DNA from: Solea solea
Taxonomy: Eukaryota; Chordata; Actinopteri; Pleuronectiformes; Soleidae
Reading direction: 5' to 3'
Length of the DNA stretch: 64,000 nucleotides
NCBI RefSeq assembly: GCF_958295425.1
Contig: NC_081143.1
Coordinates: 11,467,094-11,531,093, forward strand
The position numbers were made by a program, and so were the translations under genes. Positions within the stretch are counted from its first letter, which is position 1, and each line of letters opens with the position of its first letter. The notes under the pieces were generated by a model. It was not told the origin of the DNA and searched no databases. It was given only the letters and a program-made list of their open reading frames with translations. This document shows positions 1 to 13,335 of this stretch, piece by piece.

Positions 1-186
1 ACACACCACTGCTTCACTGTATCCATCAATTCTCTTTGATCTCAGAGTTGCTTTCACTGTTTCATCACACCACAGCAACAAAAAAACACAACACATTTTC
101 TCATGATCAGGCCAATCTCAACCTGGTGCCATCGCTGGCTCCTTGTCCAGATCAGACTGGGACAAATCCAAAGGTGCTTCAGCTTC

Positions 187-270
187 ATTTTGGCCAACTT
201 TAGAATCTCTGCAAAAAGTGAAACAATAACAAACGTGTGTCCCCCCCCCCGGTATGTTAGAGGTGGGCTT
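187..270 (+). repeat. Dispersed repeat, copy A
   Basis: TTTTGGCCAACTTTAGAATC, AACAATAACAAAC and TATGTTAGAGGTGGGCTTA match 6870-6935 in the same order. Here a poly-C run is inserted near 241-250. The family is not recognised. Confidence 0.55.
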
Positions 271-2279
271 AACATGATGGCAACAGAGAAGCTATGTCTA
301 CCAGCTTTTGTTTACATGGCGGCAACCAAAGAGCAGCTGTCTGACGATTCGTTTGTTGCTCCCATTTTAAGGGACTTGCTCCGCGGCGTTCCCCATGGCA
401 GAAGTCGTTCAATGTCATTACAAGATAGCCATCACTCCTGGGAACCTACACGTTTGTTAACATGTTGTCAGTTGCTCTAGATACGTCATCCAGATCATTG
501 GTCTAATTTGTTGTAGGTCTATCTACATCCAATGGACACCCCTCTTGGAAGTGGAAGGTGAAAACACCCTTTCCCGACTCTCAAGCTCCAATGAGACTGA
601 GAGCTAGTGTGGCGTTAGCCAGGCTAATCATGAATGCAACCACTCACCCCTCCCTTTTGTCAACTGTGCCAGGGAATATATGATATGGTGGTATTTGCAT
701 ACCATAAAGGATATAAACACTCTTTCACAACTGTATTAGTACACACACTGGATTTATGTGGGCGGAGCTCTTCCTTGCCTAAAATACGAGATGTAAGACT
801 TATTCTAAGGCTATACAAACAAATGATTATTAGCTTTTTAGCGATTATACACTTATACAAACAGACTTATGGGTAGTTTACTTACTTCCTGAAAATAAAC
901 CAGACTGAACAAGTTTGTTTATTCATCCAATTAAAAGGTGTAACTACCAACAGTGCCAAACAACATAATTAAATTAAACTGCCTCTTCACTGTTTGTTTT
1001 ACACTTCCTGTGACACAAAGTACATAAAGTCTGCCTGAAATCCACTGCAAAAGTGAACCATTTTTAAACATGTATGTGGCTAATTCCGTGCAGCAGGGAG
1101 GTTTTGGAAACCTCCAGAGATTACAAACGTTGCCAGAGGAGATTGTGCTTCAGGTTGATTCACATATGGACACAGAGCTCAGTGGAAATGAGGTGTTCCT
1201 CATCTTCTAATATTTTCCAACAGGCTGTACACTTAGAGGTGTAATGCTGCCCTTCACAGCTTGAAATTCTTTTTCACAGTTCTTCTCATTTCTCATACTC
1301 ACAGCCACTCACTCTGTCTGAGGCTTATAATTATTATTTGAATCAAACTCTTTATTTGTTTTTTTCCCCCTCTGTGTTCGACAGTAAACGCGCATTTCTT
1401 AAACCTTGATTATGACCTGGGCCAACCTGTCAATGCTTGTTCTTCTTCCACTCATAATAACAATAATTACTAGAACAAATTTCAGACGGACTCCCCCAAA
1501 CACCTGTTTCTTGCTGTCAATAAAACACAGAGGAAGCAGCGTGTTTTAAAGTTGTTGGGTTTCAAGAAGGGTTGATGATAAAAATGTAATTCTGCGTCAG
1601 GAGGCTTTTTGGAGCGACCACATTCAAATTTGTGAAAAACGGCTGTGAATTGACAGAGAAATTTCAGTTTCAAAATCAACCTCATCTTCAATGTTTTTAG
1701 TCAATGGGAGGTTTGACCATCCCTCTCTGAGCTTCTACTTGATTTTAAGAAAAATATGAGAATGAAAACAACACACAGGGTTAGACAACAACCATCAACA
1801 TTTTGTGTGTGCAGTTTGAAAATCGTATAGGCAGGAAAATTGTTTGTTTAGAGATTTGTCGGATTATTTTCTTGGTCCTCAGCTGATTGTGTGACCACAC
1901 TGGCGCATTGTACATTATAGAATCAGAAAAGGTCCAAAAAAGCACAACACATAAACTGTGATTGTTTAAAAACCGTAATAGGTATCAAGACGTCAATTTA
2001 ACCGAATAAAGTCTCAAGTTTTTTGACCGGTTTAAAGTTCCAACCATGTCTTTATGTTAAAAAATGACACTGTGAGGCGTCAAAGTGGCCTGGGTTGTGA
2101 TAATTTTTTGAGCCTTCTCCATTCATTCTTATGAGAAAAACCTTTGCAGTTTTTTGCTATTTTTGTCACCATGGTAACTCGAAACCCTTAAAAAGGACAG
2201 CACAACATTACCGGTCATACTGCACGTTTATATACGTAGGATGTGTGGGATTCACAGCAACATTTTGGCAGAAGAGGAA

Positions 2280-2301
2280 TAAGAAGAAGAAGAAGAAGAA
2301 A
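2280..2301. repeat. (AAG)n tract
   Basis: AAGAAGAAGAAGAAGAAG; it may be the tail of an unrecognised retroelement upstream (about 2020-2280). Confidence 0.7.
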
Positions 2302-5300
2302 TAAACCTGCGGCAATAACAATAGATGTAAAGTTGGTTCGCATTGCTAAGCAGGCACTCTAATAATTTCTGGCAGACTGTACACTGCACACAGTTTGCAG
2401 TTCTTAATCACAGCCCAAAGATCCATCAAAGTTATCCACAACAACTCAGCCCAAATCTCTCGATGGTTCTTCAACAATATCCTTCAACACTGTTCAAAGC
2501 TCCCCATTGCATATCCATCCTTCTTCTAAAAAAAAGTTTCTGTCAATACTTAATGCAGTTCATCTGCCATGTGGACTGTACAGTCAAAGACAGTTTACCT
2601 TTTTTTATTTAATATCCCCACGTGAAGTCATCCATCAACTCACTAATGACATTAATCCTTGGGTCTGTAGTGAGCTCGGAGCTTTGCGTCGGTCCCATGT
2701 GTCCCAGTTGAGACACAGCAATATAGCTGTCGTGGCCACTGAGACAGCAGCCTCATGGACTGCTGCTCCTTCAGTGCAAACATGAACGCACAAATGAAAT
2801 GTTTGCCTGGACCATGGGCTTTGCAGTGCTCTATCTTTGGGTAATGCAATTGCAGTGCGGAATGAATACACACTACATTTCCTTGTGGATGACTCTTGAT
2901 GACGTTAGAGACTAAACGTAAAAGCCCGTGTCGCTGGTTGAACTCAGCACTCATGGAGTGAATATACTGTCTCTAAAGTGCCATGGTTATTTGTTGCTTG
3001 GCGTTCAAAGGAAATGCAAGTTTGAAATTCAAACAGGGAACACATTTAGGAGAATAGGCGAAAGTTTTGTATCGTATCAGCTTTTTATTCACGTAGAACC
3101 AGTGTTTTAGGAGGCTTAAATTGCTAATGCATTTTTGTGTATACCGCCAAAACTCAACTTTGGGGGAGAACAATGATGTCATAGCCCCACCTCTTTCCAT
3201 TTTTGTCATTATTGTCTTCTTGGGTTTGAAGTTTGTACCTTCTCCACTTCTTCCCCTAATATGGCAACCATGAATGCCCTTTTTCTGCAGATATTTGGTA
3301 ACAAATTCACAAATATTGTACTCGTTTTCAAAGTCCTCTGCTAGTCACCAAGTGTGGGTTTATCTTGAAGGAAACAATGCAGTTAGTATTGTACATTTTG
3401 ACAGCTTTTTAAAAGCCTGAACCCATTTATAGCTCGACATTATTGAAATGTGTGCACACACACAGCTCTTTTACCTTTTGTCAAGAATTTGTAACTTACA
3501 CATTTACATAGGCCACTTGGAAGTTGGAACAAAGAAATAAAATGAGATCCTCCGTTAATATCGTATCATCTCAGCACTCTAAATAGACCTTAGGAGGAGG
3601 AGAGCTCTGGGTCTCGACTCTCAACATCTGGTGCACCTGCAGCCATGGCCCGTCGGGTTCGGGCAAAGATCTTCAGCTCTAATATTTACTACGGCGTTTA
3701 GAGACGATTAAGGGGGGTTTGTGTGACAACAAGCATTTGATTGACACATTGCAATACATTAACACAAAACTAAACTATGTCAGCCATAGATTGTTTTGTG
3801 GAAATGCTTACACTAAATCTTCATATTATAAAATGATTACAGTTATGTTGACATGGCTTTTCCATTTAAGCACAGTACTGTCAATAGCTGAGGGTGATCA
3901 AATTGTACAAAAGCCTGAGATAAAACACGTAGGCCTTTATTCTGACAAAACATATATCAAAGGGGAACTCTTGGGATCAGCTCAAGACATGGAGGCCGAC
4001 TCTCACTGAAGACATGGCTGCCAGCAAGGACAGATGGGAAAAAAAAAAAATTTCCCCACTTAACAAAAGACTCACCTACTGTGTCTGCGTCAGTCCCACT
4101 ACCATACAGCCTTTTCCAATAGTAAACCTAAGTTTGTATCACTTTGTAAACCATTCACTCTCCACTAAGTCCAGAGAGAAAATCAATGATTTTAGCTTTA
4201 GCAGGGAGACATAAGCTGCTGGTGTACTGCTGCCTTGTTTGGTAAGTTTGTGTCACTGAGGTAAATGTGAACAAACGACCACTTCACATTTGAACTTACT
4301 GATAGAGGCAGCATTGGATTGTTGATATCTTCTTTGGACGTAGGACAAACACTATAGTCATCATGGAGACCAAAATCTGGTCCTGATGAGGAATAATCTC
4401 ATTTCTAGCATGATACTATGCTATATTTTGATTGATGACAGTGTAGTGTGCTCTATCATTCCTAATGCAATTATCATATGAGTTAATTACTACAGAGTCC
4501 GTAGCCTTTTCCTCTCATGTTATGAGGCACTGGCATTGGTATGGAAATTTATTGCCTTGATTGAAACCCACTGTTGGCAAATCCCCACAGTTCCGCCTGC
4601 AAATAAAAATGAATGTTTATTTCCTTTTTCCTTCTCTTATTTATTTCTCGGCAGCATTGCTCCAACGCTGCTTAATATCTGCCAACATACGATCAGAAAT
4701 ACAACAACGGTTACACCAGTTAAAAGGCGCAAAGGTCTCTCATGAATACGTGTGGAAATGAGACAAAACAGAATATTCTTGTCTGGAAAAGTATGTCTAA
4801 AAAAAAAAGAAGCATTTTCAACAACTAGTCTACTGGGAGCTCAGCAGTTTACAGGGAATATAATAAGACAACTTCTTCCCGCCTCTGCTGCTTGTCTGTA
4901 CCAGGCTGTTTGCATAACTCACTCAATTGGCAGCAGCAACACTGGCCTTACTCTCTGAAGCTAACTTGGGACTATATCAATGAGTAAGTGTCTCCACAAA
5001 CGCCTCACAGTCAAGAGATAGCAGCATGGAAAGGTCACTAAGAGTTCCGCATCCAAACACGTCCTCATTGACTCTCGTCCTGACACGGATTGTAATGTCT
5101 CACTTAAGAGTTGCACTCCTGCCTCAAAGTTAAGTCCTTGAGGCTGCACTTAACCACAGCGAAGCTCCAACTTGCAGCTGATTCTAATCACACTGACCCA
5201 GTCTGAAAACTATTAGTCAGTTGAGAAGTGCAAAGTGAGAATGAATATTAAAAGTCTTCCCTTTGCAGCTTGATGACGGCTGCGAGGAAAATCCGGCTAA

Positions 5301-5514
5301 AGTTAAACATTCCAATAACATCCAAGTTCTTAATGGACTAGAAAAAGAACACTGCATGCCACCGACTTAGTACCCAGGTAGCCTGGAAAGGGTACTTAAG
5401 TGGGCCTGGGGCTGAAATGGGCAAACATGGGTGGGGCCACCATAGAGCCACCACTCTACTACCTTGTCAACAGTGAGCTGGTAAAATCCAAGTCTGAGCC
5501 GCCTCAACCTTCTT

Positions 5515-6240
5515 TTAGTGATGCAAGATATGACAAATTTCAACCGATACCGATAAGCGATAATTTCCTGCTTCTCATGGCCGATACCGATACCCGATAA
5601 CCGATAACCGATGAATTCATACTTAATGGTCTAATAACAGCAAACAGGTTTTGGCTCTTCAAATGTTTACTTTTTTTCATGTTTCATGTGGCCATTGGCT
5701 GTAAATAACAATAAGAGTAAGGTATTTGTGGTTAAGTCAAATATTTTTTCAAATATAAAATGATATGCATTGACAAGTCAACCTCAATTACAAAAAATGT
5801 AATCAAATAAATAAAACAAAGTGCGACGGCTTGGGGGTGTAACGTAGCTCTAAATGTGCTATTAACTTGCGAAAACCTGGGTTCTCAACGACAGAAAAAG
5901 GCTGGTCGCCGAGTGCTATGTCGTTAATGGCTTTAGCCTTTTCACTGTCTGCTGAATGCCTGCTGAATGTGGACATCGACACTCCGTGTTGTTGTTTTAG
6001 CCTTAGCACCGCTAACTGTTACCGCGGCTGCTTCATATTCTTTCAGAACAGCTTTTGCAAACAGCAATGCTGTTATTATCTTCCGACATAGAGAAAAACG
6101 ACCACCACGTCAAAACAATTCCCCTAATTTCATTCATTTATCGGATCTTTTTATCGAATAAAATGTACCTATCGGATCAATAAAAAATGACGTAATTTTC
6201 CCCAAATTTTTTATCAGTACAATAAATATCGTGCATCCCT
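5515..6240 (+). mobile_element. hAT-type MITE with 8 bp target duplication
   Basis: The element starts TTAGTGATGCAAGATATG and ends ATATCGTGCATCCCT, so its ends are imperfect inverted repeats of the teleost AGGGATGCACGATAT type. It is flanked by the identical 8-mer ACCTTCTT at 5507-5514 and 6241-6248, the duplication length made by hAT transposases. The interior holds repeated CCGATAACCGAT motifs near the left end and their inverse (TTATCGAA, TATCGGATC) near the right end. No transposase is present; the 74-codon open frame inside is not a recognisable protein. Confidence 0.85.
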
Positions 6241-6706
6241 ACCTTCTTCATCTCGCTCTACTCTGCTGTTTGATGTATAACCTGCCTTCATGACTTCATG
6301 AGATGTATTTAACCAGGGAGATCAATAGCTGTTACTGCCATTGATCTTGTGAGTCTATTTCATGTGTGAGGCAGGCACACATCATATTTCTTTCTTCTTT
6401 TTTTTTTTTTTTTAGATAAAATATGCTGCTGAGGGCTGATTTTAATTAACATTAGGGGAGAGTGTTTTCGGAATAATGCAACAGCGGTGACTGATGAGTT
6501 GTTTATATTCTCTGCAATTCATCAGGGTTTTATTTTTTTCTTTATTTATTTTTGTTTGTACACTTTGCTTATAACCTTGGCTGAAGGCGGACAGCGCCGC
6601 GCTTTCAACTCCACCGTGACCCACACTTCACGGAGGTAGGAACTTGGTGAACATGGCCAACCTTCCTCCATCGTAACTTAGTCTTGCAGTCTGAAATAGC
6701 AGCACC

Positions 6707-6710
<4 letters not shown>

Positions 6711-6757
<47 letters not shown>

Positions 6758-6769
6758 TATATATATATT
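6711..6769. repeat. TA/CA microsatellite
   Basis: A run of TA units, then CA units, then TA units. Confidence 0.9.
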
Positions 6770-6869
6770 ATTTTAATGCTCCATCGAGAGTAGATTTGAC
6801 CCCCTTGACTTTTTGTCTGTGATCGATTGATGAAATCATAAATTTGCCATGATAAACTGACGCCATTTT

Positions 6870-6935
6870 GGTCAACTTTAGAATCTCAGAAAAAGGGAAC
6901 AATCACAAACCCATGGCATGCTAGAGGAGCTTAGT
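6870..6935 (+). repeat. Dispersed repeat, copy B
   Basis: TTTTGGTCAACTTTAGAATC, AACAATCACAAAC and CATGCTAGAGGAGCTTAG correspond to 187-270. Confidence 0.55.
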
Positions 6936-8757
6936 TATTCCTGGAAGATAAAATACACATTTGTATGTTCTATTTTGTTTTGGTAGTGTCAGTGAGTGGT
7001 TACATGCACCTTTACTTTTCAGCTAAAAACAAAAGAGGCTCCTTTAAATCAACCATTTAGCACCACTTCCTTTCATTCTGGTTTTCAAAATAAGAGCCAA
7101 TGACATCTGATTTTCACTTCATCCTGTGTAAATCTTATGCCATAAAAAAAAATGTATTATCTTATCAAACTTTATTTATTAGTTTAGTTTTAGTAGTCAT
7201 TCCACAGTTATTGTAATACACCAGCGTACCAGGAAGTAGTCACACAAATGAGGTAGTGACAGGTGAATTTACTTCAGCATGAGCTTCTAGGTGTATATAC
7301 TTCTTGATTTATTCATTTAATCTTTCACCATCGGTGAAGAATGTCATGGTGGATGGTGTAATTCACTGCTTCTTGCAGTGACAGCCTTTTCAAAGCTTTG
7401 CCACCGACAAGGGCGAAAACTTGGGCTCTCAGATCACCGTCATTGACCCTACTGGCAGACTTTAGCTGGGTACAATCTCAGAGCGTGGTGTGGGAATGGC
7501 GCGCTGAGCTACACACTGTGACAAAGTCTGGTGAAGGTGACGCGAGGAGAGAGACGGGTAAAGCTGGGAGTCACTGATCGTTTTTTTTTGGTATTTTTTT
7601 CATCAACCTCTGCTACTGAAATAAAAATATCAACTGGAATGCGCTGAAAAACTGCAGATTAAATGGCTCATTTCAAAATGAAGCCAGGAAATATATTTGA
7701 TTGACTTTATTACTGTGTGATGCAGAAAATATGCCCAAACCAGACATCATTAGGTAGACACAGACCAGCGAGCCAAATAAAACTAAATAAACATATATTA
7801 TATGTATTTTTATTCTTTCTTAATATTTTAAAAATGTTGCCATATATTTTTATATTCTTGTTTTATTTTATTTTCTTATCTTTTTTATCTCTGTATTTTG
7901 AACAGAGATTTCGACAGTGTAGCAGAAGCAAGATAGTGCGACAGATTCTTAAATTTCACCTAATTCACATCATTCACCTTGACAAGGGCAAGTATTCTGT
8001 TGTAACTGATACGTTGTCACATGAGATTGAGCACAGTCACTATTTTTACATTGAAATAAGATTGACATTTTTGTTTTAACAAGATATTCTTTTCGGCATA
8101 TCTTACTTTTAATTGTGCTCATATTTGAGGGGCTTTAATGCAACCCAGTCAACTGGATCTCTAGTACTTTATACATCTCTGCACATACTTGACCAACTTC
8201 ATCCTGATCTGTTAAGATGCCGCTGAGATATCCACATCTGAACTTGTTTAAACTGGACGTTTCATGTTAAATTTAAATTGCAACCAATCTGGATCACATC
8301 CATGTGAATGTAGTCTGATCCTGCACACACATGCCAAACTTTGTTTAATTAACGATGTGGAAAAAACAGTTTTGACAGAAATTAGATTTTTAACTTTTTA
8401 CAGTATTTTTGCCCGTCATAAGAGATTTGGACTCAATCTTAAGTATACTGATAACAGTCCAAAATGCAAAAGTAATGGCATATTCAAATACTCTATCCCT
8501 TTGTATTTTAGGTGGTTATAGATATGTTCAGATTTATTGAGTGGTTCATTTCAGGTAAAGAAAAGTTCAAGAAAACACCACATTAGATTGTAAGTTATTC
8601 AACAGAATTCATATATTCAGGACGAATGAAAGCTTAACCATCAGATAATCAGCTCCAGTGATGAAAAGTACAGGTTCCAGTGATGACACAGCGATAGAAG
8701 GGGCCTCTGAGTAAATCACATGCAGATAACAGAGCAGAACATCAAGCTCAGTCTCAC

Positions 8758-8916
8758 CTTCTGGTCGTGGCTGTAGGCTAAGGCCCAGTCCTCCTCCGTG
8801 GGATGGAATAAAAGGCTGACAATGTAGAAGGTGAGGCGGTACTTCTGGTAACTGGCTCCCTCATCAGAGCTGATGAGCACGCTGCTCTCAAACTCCGGAT
8901 CCGTCAGCACCATAAT
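8758..8916 (-). CDS. sorcs1/sorcs3: SorCS-type VPS10P receptor, internal coding exon (probably exon 4)
   Basis: This is a 159 bp (53-codon) exon on the minus strand, phase 0 at both ends. It is preceded by a CTGCTTTCAG acceptor and followed by a GTGAGA donor. It begins IMVLTDPEFESSVLISSDEG, continues ASYQKYRLTFYIVSLLFHP, and ends TEEDWALAYSHDQK. It contains a second Asp-box (SSDEGASY) and the F-HP-EEDW-LAYS-DQK block found in SORCS1 and SORCS3 at this place in the propeller. The next exon, expected to begin with something like LYSS-FG-RW, was not found between here and base 1, so it lies beyond the window. With the two upstream exons it gives 327 bp of uninterrupted reading frame. This is the strongest single match in the window. 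Confidence 0.96.
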
Positions 8917-10215
8917 CTGAAAGCAGAGTAGAGGAGAGTGTGCACACATGTGAGTCAAGTCAGTCTGAGTTTTTCCAGACAGGAGAAAAAAAAAAAAAAG
9001 GATTCAAAGAGGGAGTTTCGAGTAATGAGGGGGGAAACACAGGGAGATAAGAGAAGATAGACGTCAGAGAGACAGGAGCGGTGTCAGCAGCAAAGTCCTT
9101 GCTTTTGGCACTCGTCACACTAACGCTTGGCAAAAAAAAAAAAAAACTCAGCTATGCTACAGCTTAATTTCACAAGTGTGCCTCCGTTGCCATGGCTCTG
9201 TGTGTATTGGAGCATTTTCATAGTCTCTCCAAAACAACACGACGCCTGTTCACAAGCAACGCCATGGGAGTAGTGTGTAAACCAGTACAGAACAAAAGGC
9301 CCAGCAACTGAAGCACACAGGCGAGCTGAATGATCATGAAAGGTGACAGAGATTGTCGTCGAGGAACAATTAGGGCCTGTACAAACACGGGGAATAAGCA
9401 GCCACGCGTGACTCAGCACATACAGGATGTCATTTTCCTTATCAGCTCGTCCTTCTCACGCCGTCGTCTCTAAGCTTCCCTCCTCCCAACAAAACCCCCA
9501 TTTCAAATTTAACAGGCGCCACTGTGGTAGAGGCTTTCAATTTCATGCTTGGAATATTTCTGCCTCAGCTATCACAGTTATTACAGAATTCATTTGGAAC
9601 AGGACTTCCACAACGCATATTTCTTTTGAGTTAATGACATTTAGAGTCTTTGTGGAAGGAAATGAAATGATCAAATGAATCCTTCCCCCCCCTTCACTAA
9701 CAAAGAGGTGTCTGCAATACTTTAAGAAACTGCTATTCGTTCGAGGCAGACAGTGTGACTGAATACAATTTATCCTGTTTTAAAGGGTATACAATTTAAC
9801 ATTAAAACAGCATCGTCAGTGTGTTTATCTGGATACGCTTCAGTGAGGTTTTCCAATAAGCTCTCACAGACCACGGTGCTCTTCTAAAGGGAAATATTTT
9901 GCAAATCCCCCAAATCTATTGACAAAATGACACGTCATGCCCCCTACTGGCAGGTGAGGTGAGTATAAGGTGAACGTGGAGTCAAGCGTGCGGCTTTGAT
10001 ACTGAAAAGGAAGTATTCAAAGAATTTCTCGGATTCATAAAACGGCCGAGTACCAATCGAACGTGAAAAGCAACGCGCCTTCTTCCATAAGAACAACGGA
10101 AAATGTGGCAGCAAAGAAGCAGGAAAAGAAAAGAAGAGGATTTAAACATGCGTGCGATCAAAGCATTAATCTCGGATGTAGGAACTTGAAAAAAACATTT
10201 TATTTCAGCAGCTGT

Positions 10216-10236
10216 AAAAAAAAAAAAAAAAAAAAA
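10216..10236. repeat. Poly-A tract (21 A)
   Basis: A homopolymer run with no recognisable retroelement body upstream. Confidence 0.85.
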
Positions 10237-11215
10237 TTCATATTAATATTGATAAATTGAAAAACTGCCTGTGCATTGATTGTTGATGCTATGGGTGATT
10301 TGTCCTCTGACATAACATGTACATTTACACACGACTTAGAGCTGAATTTCAACAATCTATGAATGTGTCGGCGGCACACCTCATGATCCAATTACGCACA
10401 CAGAATAAGCAGACAGAGCTCATTGAGTTACTCCATGTAATGATTCATTTATTCTCACTGATTGTGTTATGGAAACTGGGGAGGGAGGAAGAGAGAAAAT
10501 GCTGGTGTGCCGATCTTCATGTTTTTATTTTGAAAGGCATCGTGATCATGTAAGACCATACTTTTCCCCTGGTACTTAAACGTGGTTTTTGAATTTTTTT
10601 TTTTTCAAATCTCCAGAGTACTGCCCTCTTTGTCTAGTTTGTGTCACTTTTAAATGAACACCAAAGTCACAAAGTAACACATTTGATGGATGTAGCAGTG
10701 GATCAACAATTCCTGTGCGCCATGTAGGTAAAAATGTGTAGATTTTATTAAGTGATGCTTATGTGAATAGTACTTCTAGTAAAGTCTCATAATTGGCACA
10801 CACATACACACAAGGGCATAGGTTTTGCGTATTAGAGACATGGAAATGTGTACGTGTGCGCAAATGCTGTGAGGGGAGAGTGAGAGTGAAAGGGCATCAG
10901 TGCAAGCATCACAGCGGAGCAGTAACATAGCTGTGAGTCACAGAGGAGACAAGGAGACGAGCTGTTCTCACAACACAGCGGCGCTGACAACCACGCCTAC
11001 ATAGCTCAGAATTACACTGCAGCCATTGCTGCCTGTCGCGGCTGCTGCCCCGGGGCAATCTACTGAACGTTGCGCGTCGCATATCGCAGACCCTGGTATA
11101 CTTGCGCGTCGGGGTCTGGACACAGGGAATAGGACGCATTCCCACCAAAGACGAAGAGAACTATGCCGCAGCTCCCTCAGACACGTCTCGTTCGAGCGAC
11201 TCATCAGCTGAAGCC

Positions 11216-11260
11216 GGTCCGAGGGTCGCCAGGTTGAGAGACCCTCGGACCTTTGGCGAC
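11216..11260. repeat. Perfect 12 bp hairpin with an overlapping alternative hairpin
   Basis: GGTCCGAGGGTC (11216-11227) and GACCCTCGGACC (11240-11251) are perfect inverse copies around a 12-base loop. A second pair, GTCGCCA (11226-11232) and TGGCGAC (11254-11260), overlaps them, so the two stems compete. Both lie in a CpG-rich block (about 10900-11280) unlike the AT-rich intron around it. Confidence 0.75.
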
Positions 11261-12285
11261 TACTTCTTCTGTTGTGGAAATGTGTAGTATGCAAGTCTGA
11301 AAATGCTAGCAATAGTAGCCTTGACTTTGACAAATTGTGTTACAGTTTCTGGTCAAAGGACCAACTAAGAAGAACCTATGGCGCTACATTTGTTTATTTA
11401 TTCCATTATGAATATAACAATGTGGATGGGATTCACATTTGAATGTTGATCACTGAGAATGGAGTCTTTAATCCGATTTAAACAACACATACACATGTCC
11501 TAAAAGCAACGGTTGGTGGAGTTGAGGATTATGGCAGCTCTAAATGGCTTTACTCTTATCTGTTTAGCTTGAATTGGGAAAACAGAGGCACATTTGTCAC
11601 TGACAAAAATGCTAGTGCCTTTATCAGAGATTGAACCGAGAGCCCTCCCTGGTGGTGATTAAGTCAAATGGGTTTCATTAAGCACCAGTAAACGGGCAAC
11701 ACACACGGGCCCGGGCTCATAATCCCATCTTGCCATTCATTACCTGTCACTATGTGATGCCAAGGCCTTGTCTTATCAGCCAAGATCTTTGCAGCTTGTC
11801 GGATGTAATGTACAGTTTTGAAGCAGAAATACATTTCTATAATATTAAAGTAAAAGCAGGATTTAGCTGTCGAGAGTTCCACGTACATGTTGCCAGAAGG
11901 TATTTGAACATATGTTTCATATAAAAATCTAGACCAGCCTTGTACTGATCAGTGACTGCTGTGTTCAGCACTCACAAGCAGGTAGGAAAGGCGGGCTATT
12001 GCCTCGGGCCACAAGCTGAGAGAGGCCCCCCCTCCCCCCCGGAAGCAGCTGAGTATCTTATGGTGCTTTTAAACCTGCGCTGAAGTCTGGGTATTTCCCT
12101 GGAACTGTCCAGATGTGCAGAATGCGTGGCTTCTCCTAAACTTCTCCTGCCAGCACCCGTGTCACATCTTGGGATTACATGACATTCTCCTGCTGTTTCC
12201 CTCCTACCTTTTCACCTGCCCACACTCCCTGGAGCCATTAGGCTCAGTGACGCCATCTGTGGGTGGTTAGCTGACCTGATAAGAG

Positions 12286-12287
<2 letters not shown>

Positions 12288-12316
<29 letters not shown>
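12288..12316. repeat. (GT)n microsatellite
   Basis: About 14 GT units. Confidence 0.9.
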
Positions 12317-13154
12317 ATTTACTACACACAGACATTCAAATCATGGTTTTCCTTAACAGTTTGTATTCATTTTCTTAGTGTAATTCAACATTTACTCAAG
12401 GATATTGTACATGTATTTGGATTAAGGTCTGTTTTAGTTTGCCTACTTTTACCTTCACAATGGTCCAGTCCAATTAGGGTGGAGCTAGGAGGGTTATAAG
12501 AAGAAGAGAGGAAATATTTGACATTGGTTTATACTTCTGTTATTTGCCTGGCACTCATTTATGGAAGTGACAAAAAAATGTCATTAAATGATTTAAATGA
12601 GCCGTGCTTTTTCAGCATTTCTTTTGACAAGTGATTCACACAGAAATGGGAACTTAACATGTCTTTACCCACATGTGTCTTTTGTTTGGGTTGTGAAAAG
12701 ACAAGTTTCAATGTTTTATTTAGGAAAAAAACATTTATTTGGTTAATTTCATTGCACCTTGTATAAATAGGATCATTAGGAATGCAACTACTGCACTACT
12801 TCATATTTAGCTATTTATGAAGGAATTACATGTGTAATAGGAAGTAATTCATTTTTTCATTTAGTTTTTCATGATGTACATATGAGGAATTATTATTATT
12901 ATTATTGTGTGTGACAGTTTTGACACGAGACGTTGTGAAATGCATGCAAATTAACACATTTGTGGAGATGTAATCTACATGTTTATGAATATTTTGTCTA
13001 ATTTCCTTTGTAGTTTCACCCTTTACTTCTTGATGGCGGTGAGGCGAGTTAAGCCGTCCTGCACAGCACATGCACCGAGGACAAAACTATAATGATGTGC
13101 TCTGTGAAGATATATGAGAGAACAGATATTCTGCCTCCCACCAAGCCTCTACCA

Positions 13155-13335
13155 CCCGTGGCTCAGTGGTAGAGCGGGGCACCTTCCACCTGGAAGACTT
13201 GATCCTGGCTTCACTAGCCTGCAGGGAGACGTGTCCCTGGACAAGACACTTAACCCAAAGTTGGTCCTGACAGCGGGGCTGGCAGCATGTGAATGAGTAT
13301 GAAAGATGTGTGACACAAAAGGTACGATAAATGGA
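13155..13335 (+). mobile_element. tRNA-headed SINE
   Basis: The head CGTGGCTCAGTGGTAGAGCG is an A-box (TGGCTCAGTGG). A degraded B-box, GACTTGATCCTGG, follows. The body GTGTCCCTGGACAAGACACT, the GTGAATGAGTATGAAAG segment and the tail are shared with 17498-17740, 22480-22745 and 63106-63260. Confidence 0.75.

Larger units (their letters stand above)
1..8757 (-). other. Part of the SORCS intron downstream of the 8758-8916 exon
   Basis: This is intronic by position; the 3' end of the intron lies outside the window. It holds a short dispersed repeat pair (187-270 and 6870-6935), a poly-C tract near 241-250, an (AAG)n tract at 2280-2301, a complete hAT-type MITE (5515-6240) and a TA/CA microsatellite (6711-6769). 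The remainder is AT-rich sequence in which I see no exon, RNA gene or recognisable element. The short open frames here lack codon structure and neighbouring splice sites. Confidence 0.75.

Noticed and set aside
3719..4214. Two consecutive plus-strand frames that could be a small gene
   Set aside because: The region shares blocks with repeats elsewhere (ATGGCTGCCAGCAAGGACAG; ATCACTTTGTAAACCATTCA), so it is a decayed MITE-like repeat rather than a gene.
10968..11333. 121-codon minus-strand frame, Arg/Ser-rich
   Set aside because: It follows the CpG-rich block, and overlapping frames of similar length exist on both strands, which points to base composition rather than coding.
13155..13228. tRNA gene candidate
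   Set aside because: A- and B-box-like sequences are present, but the cloverleaf arms do not close and the unit continues into a SINE body shared with several other copies.
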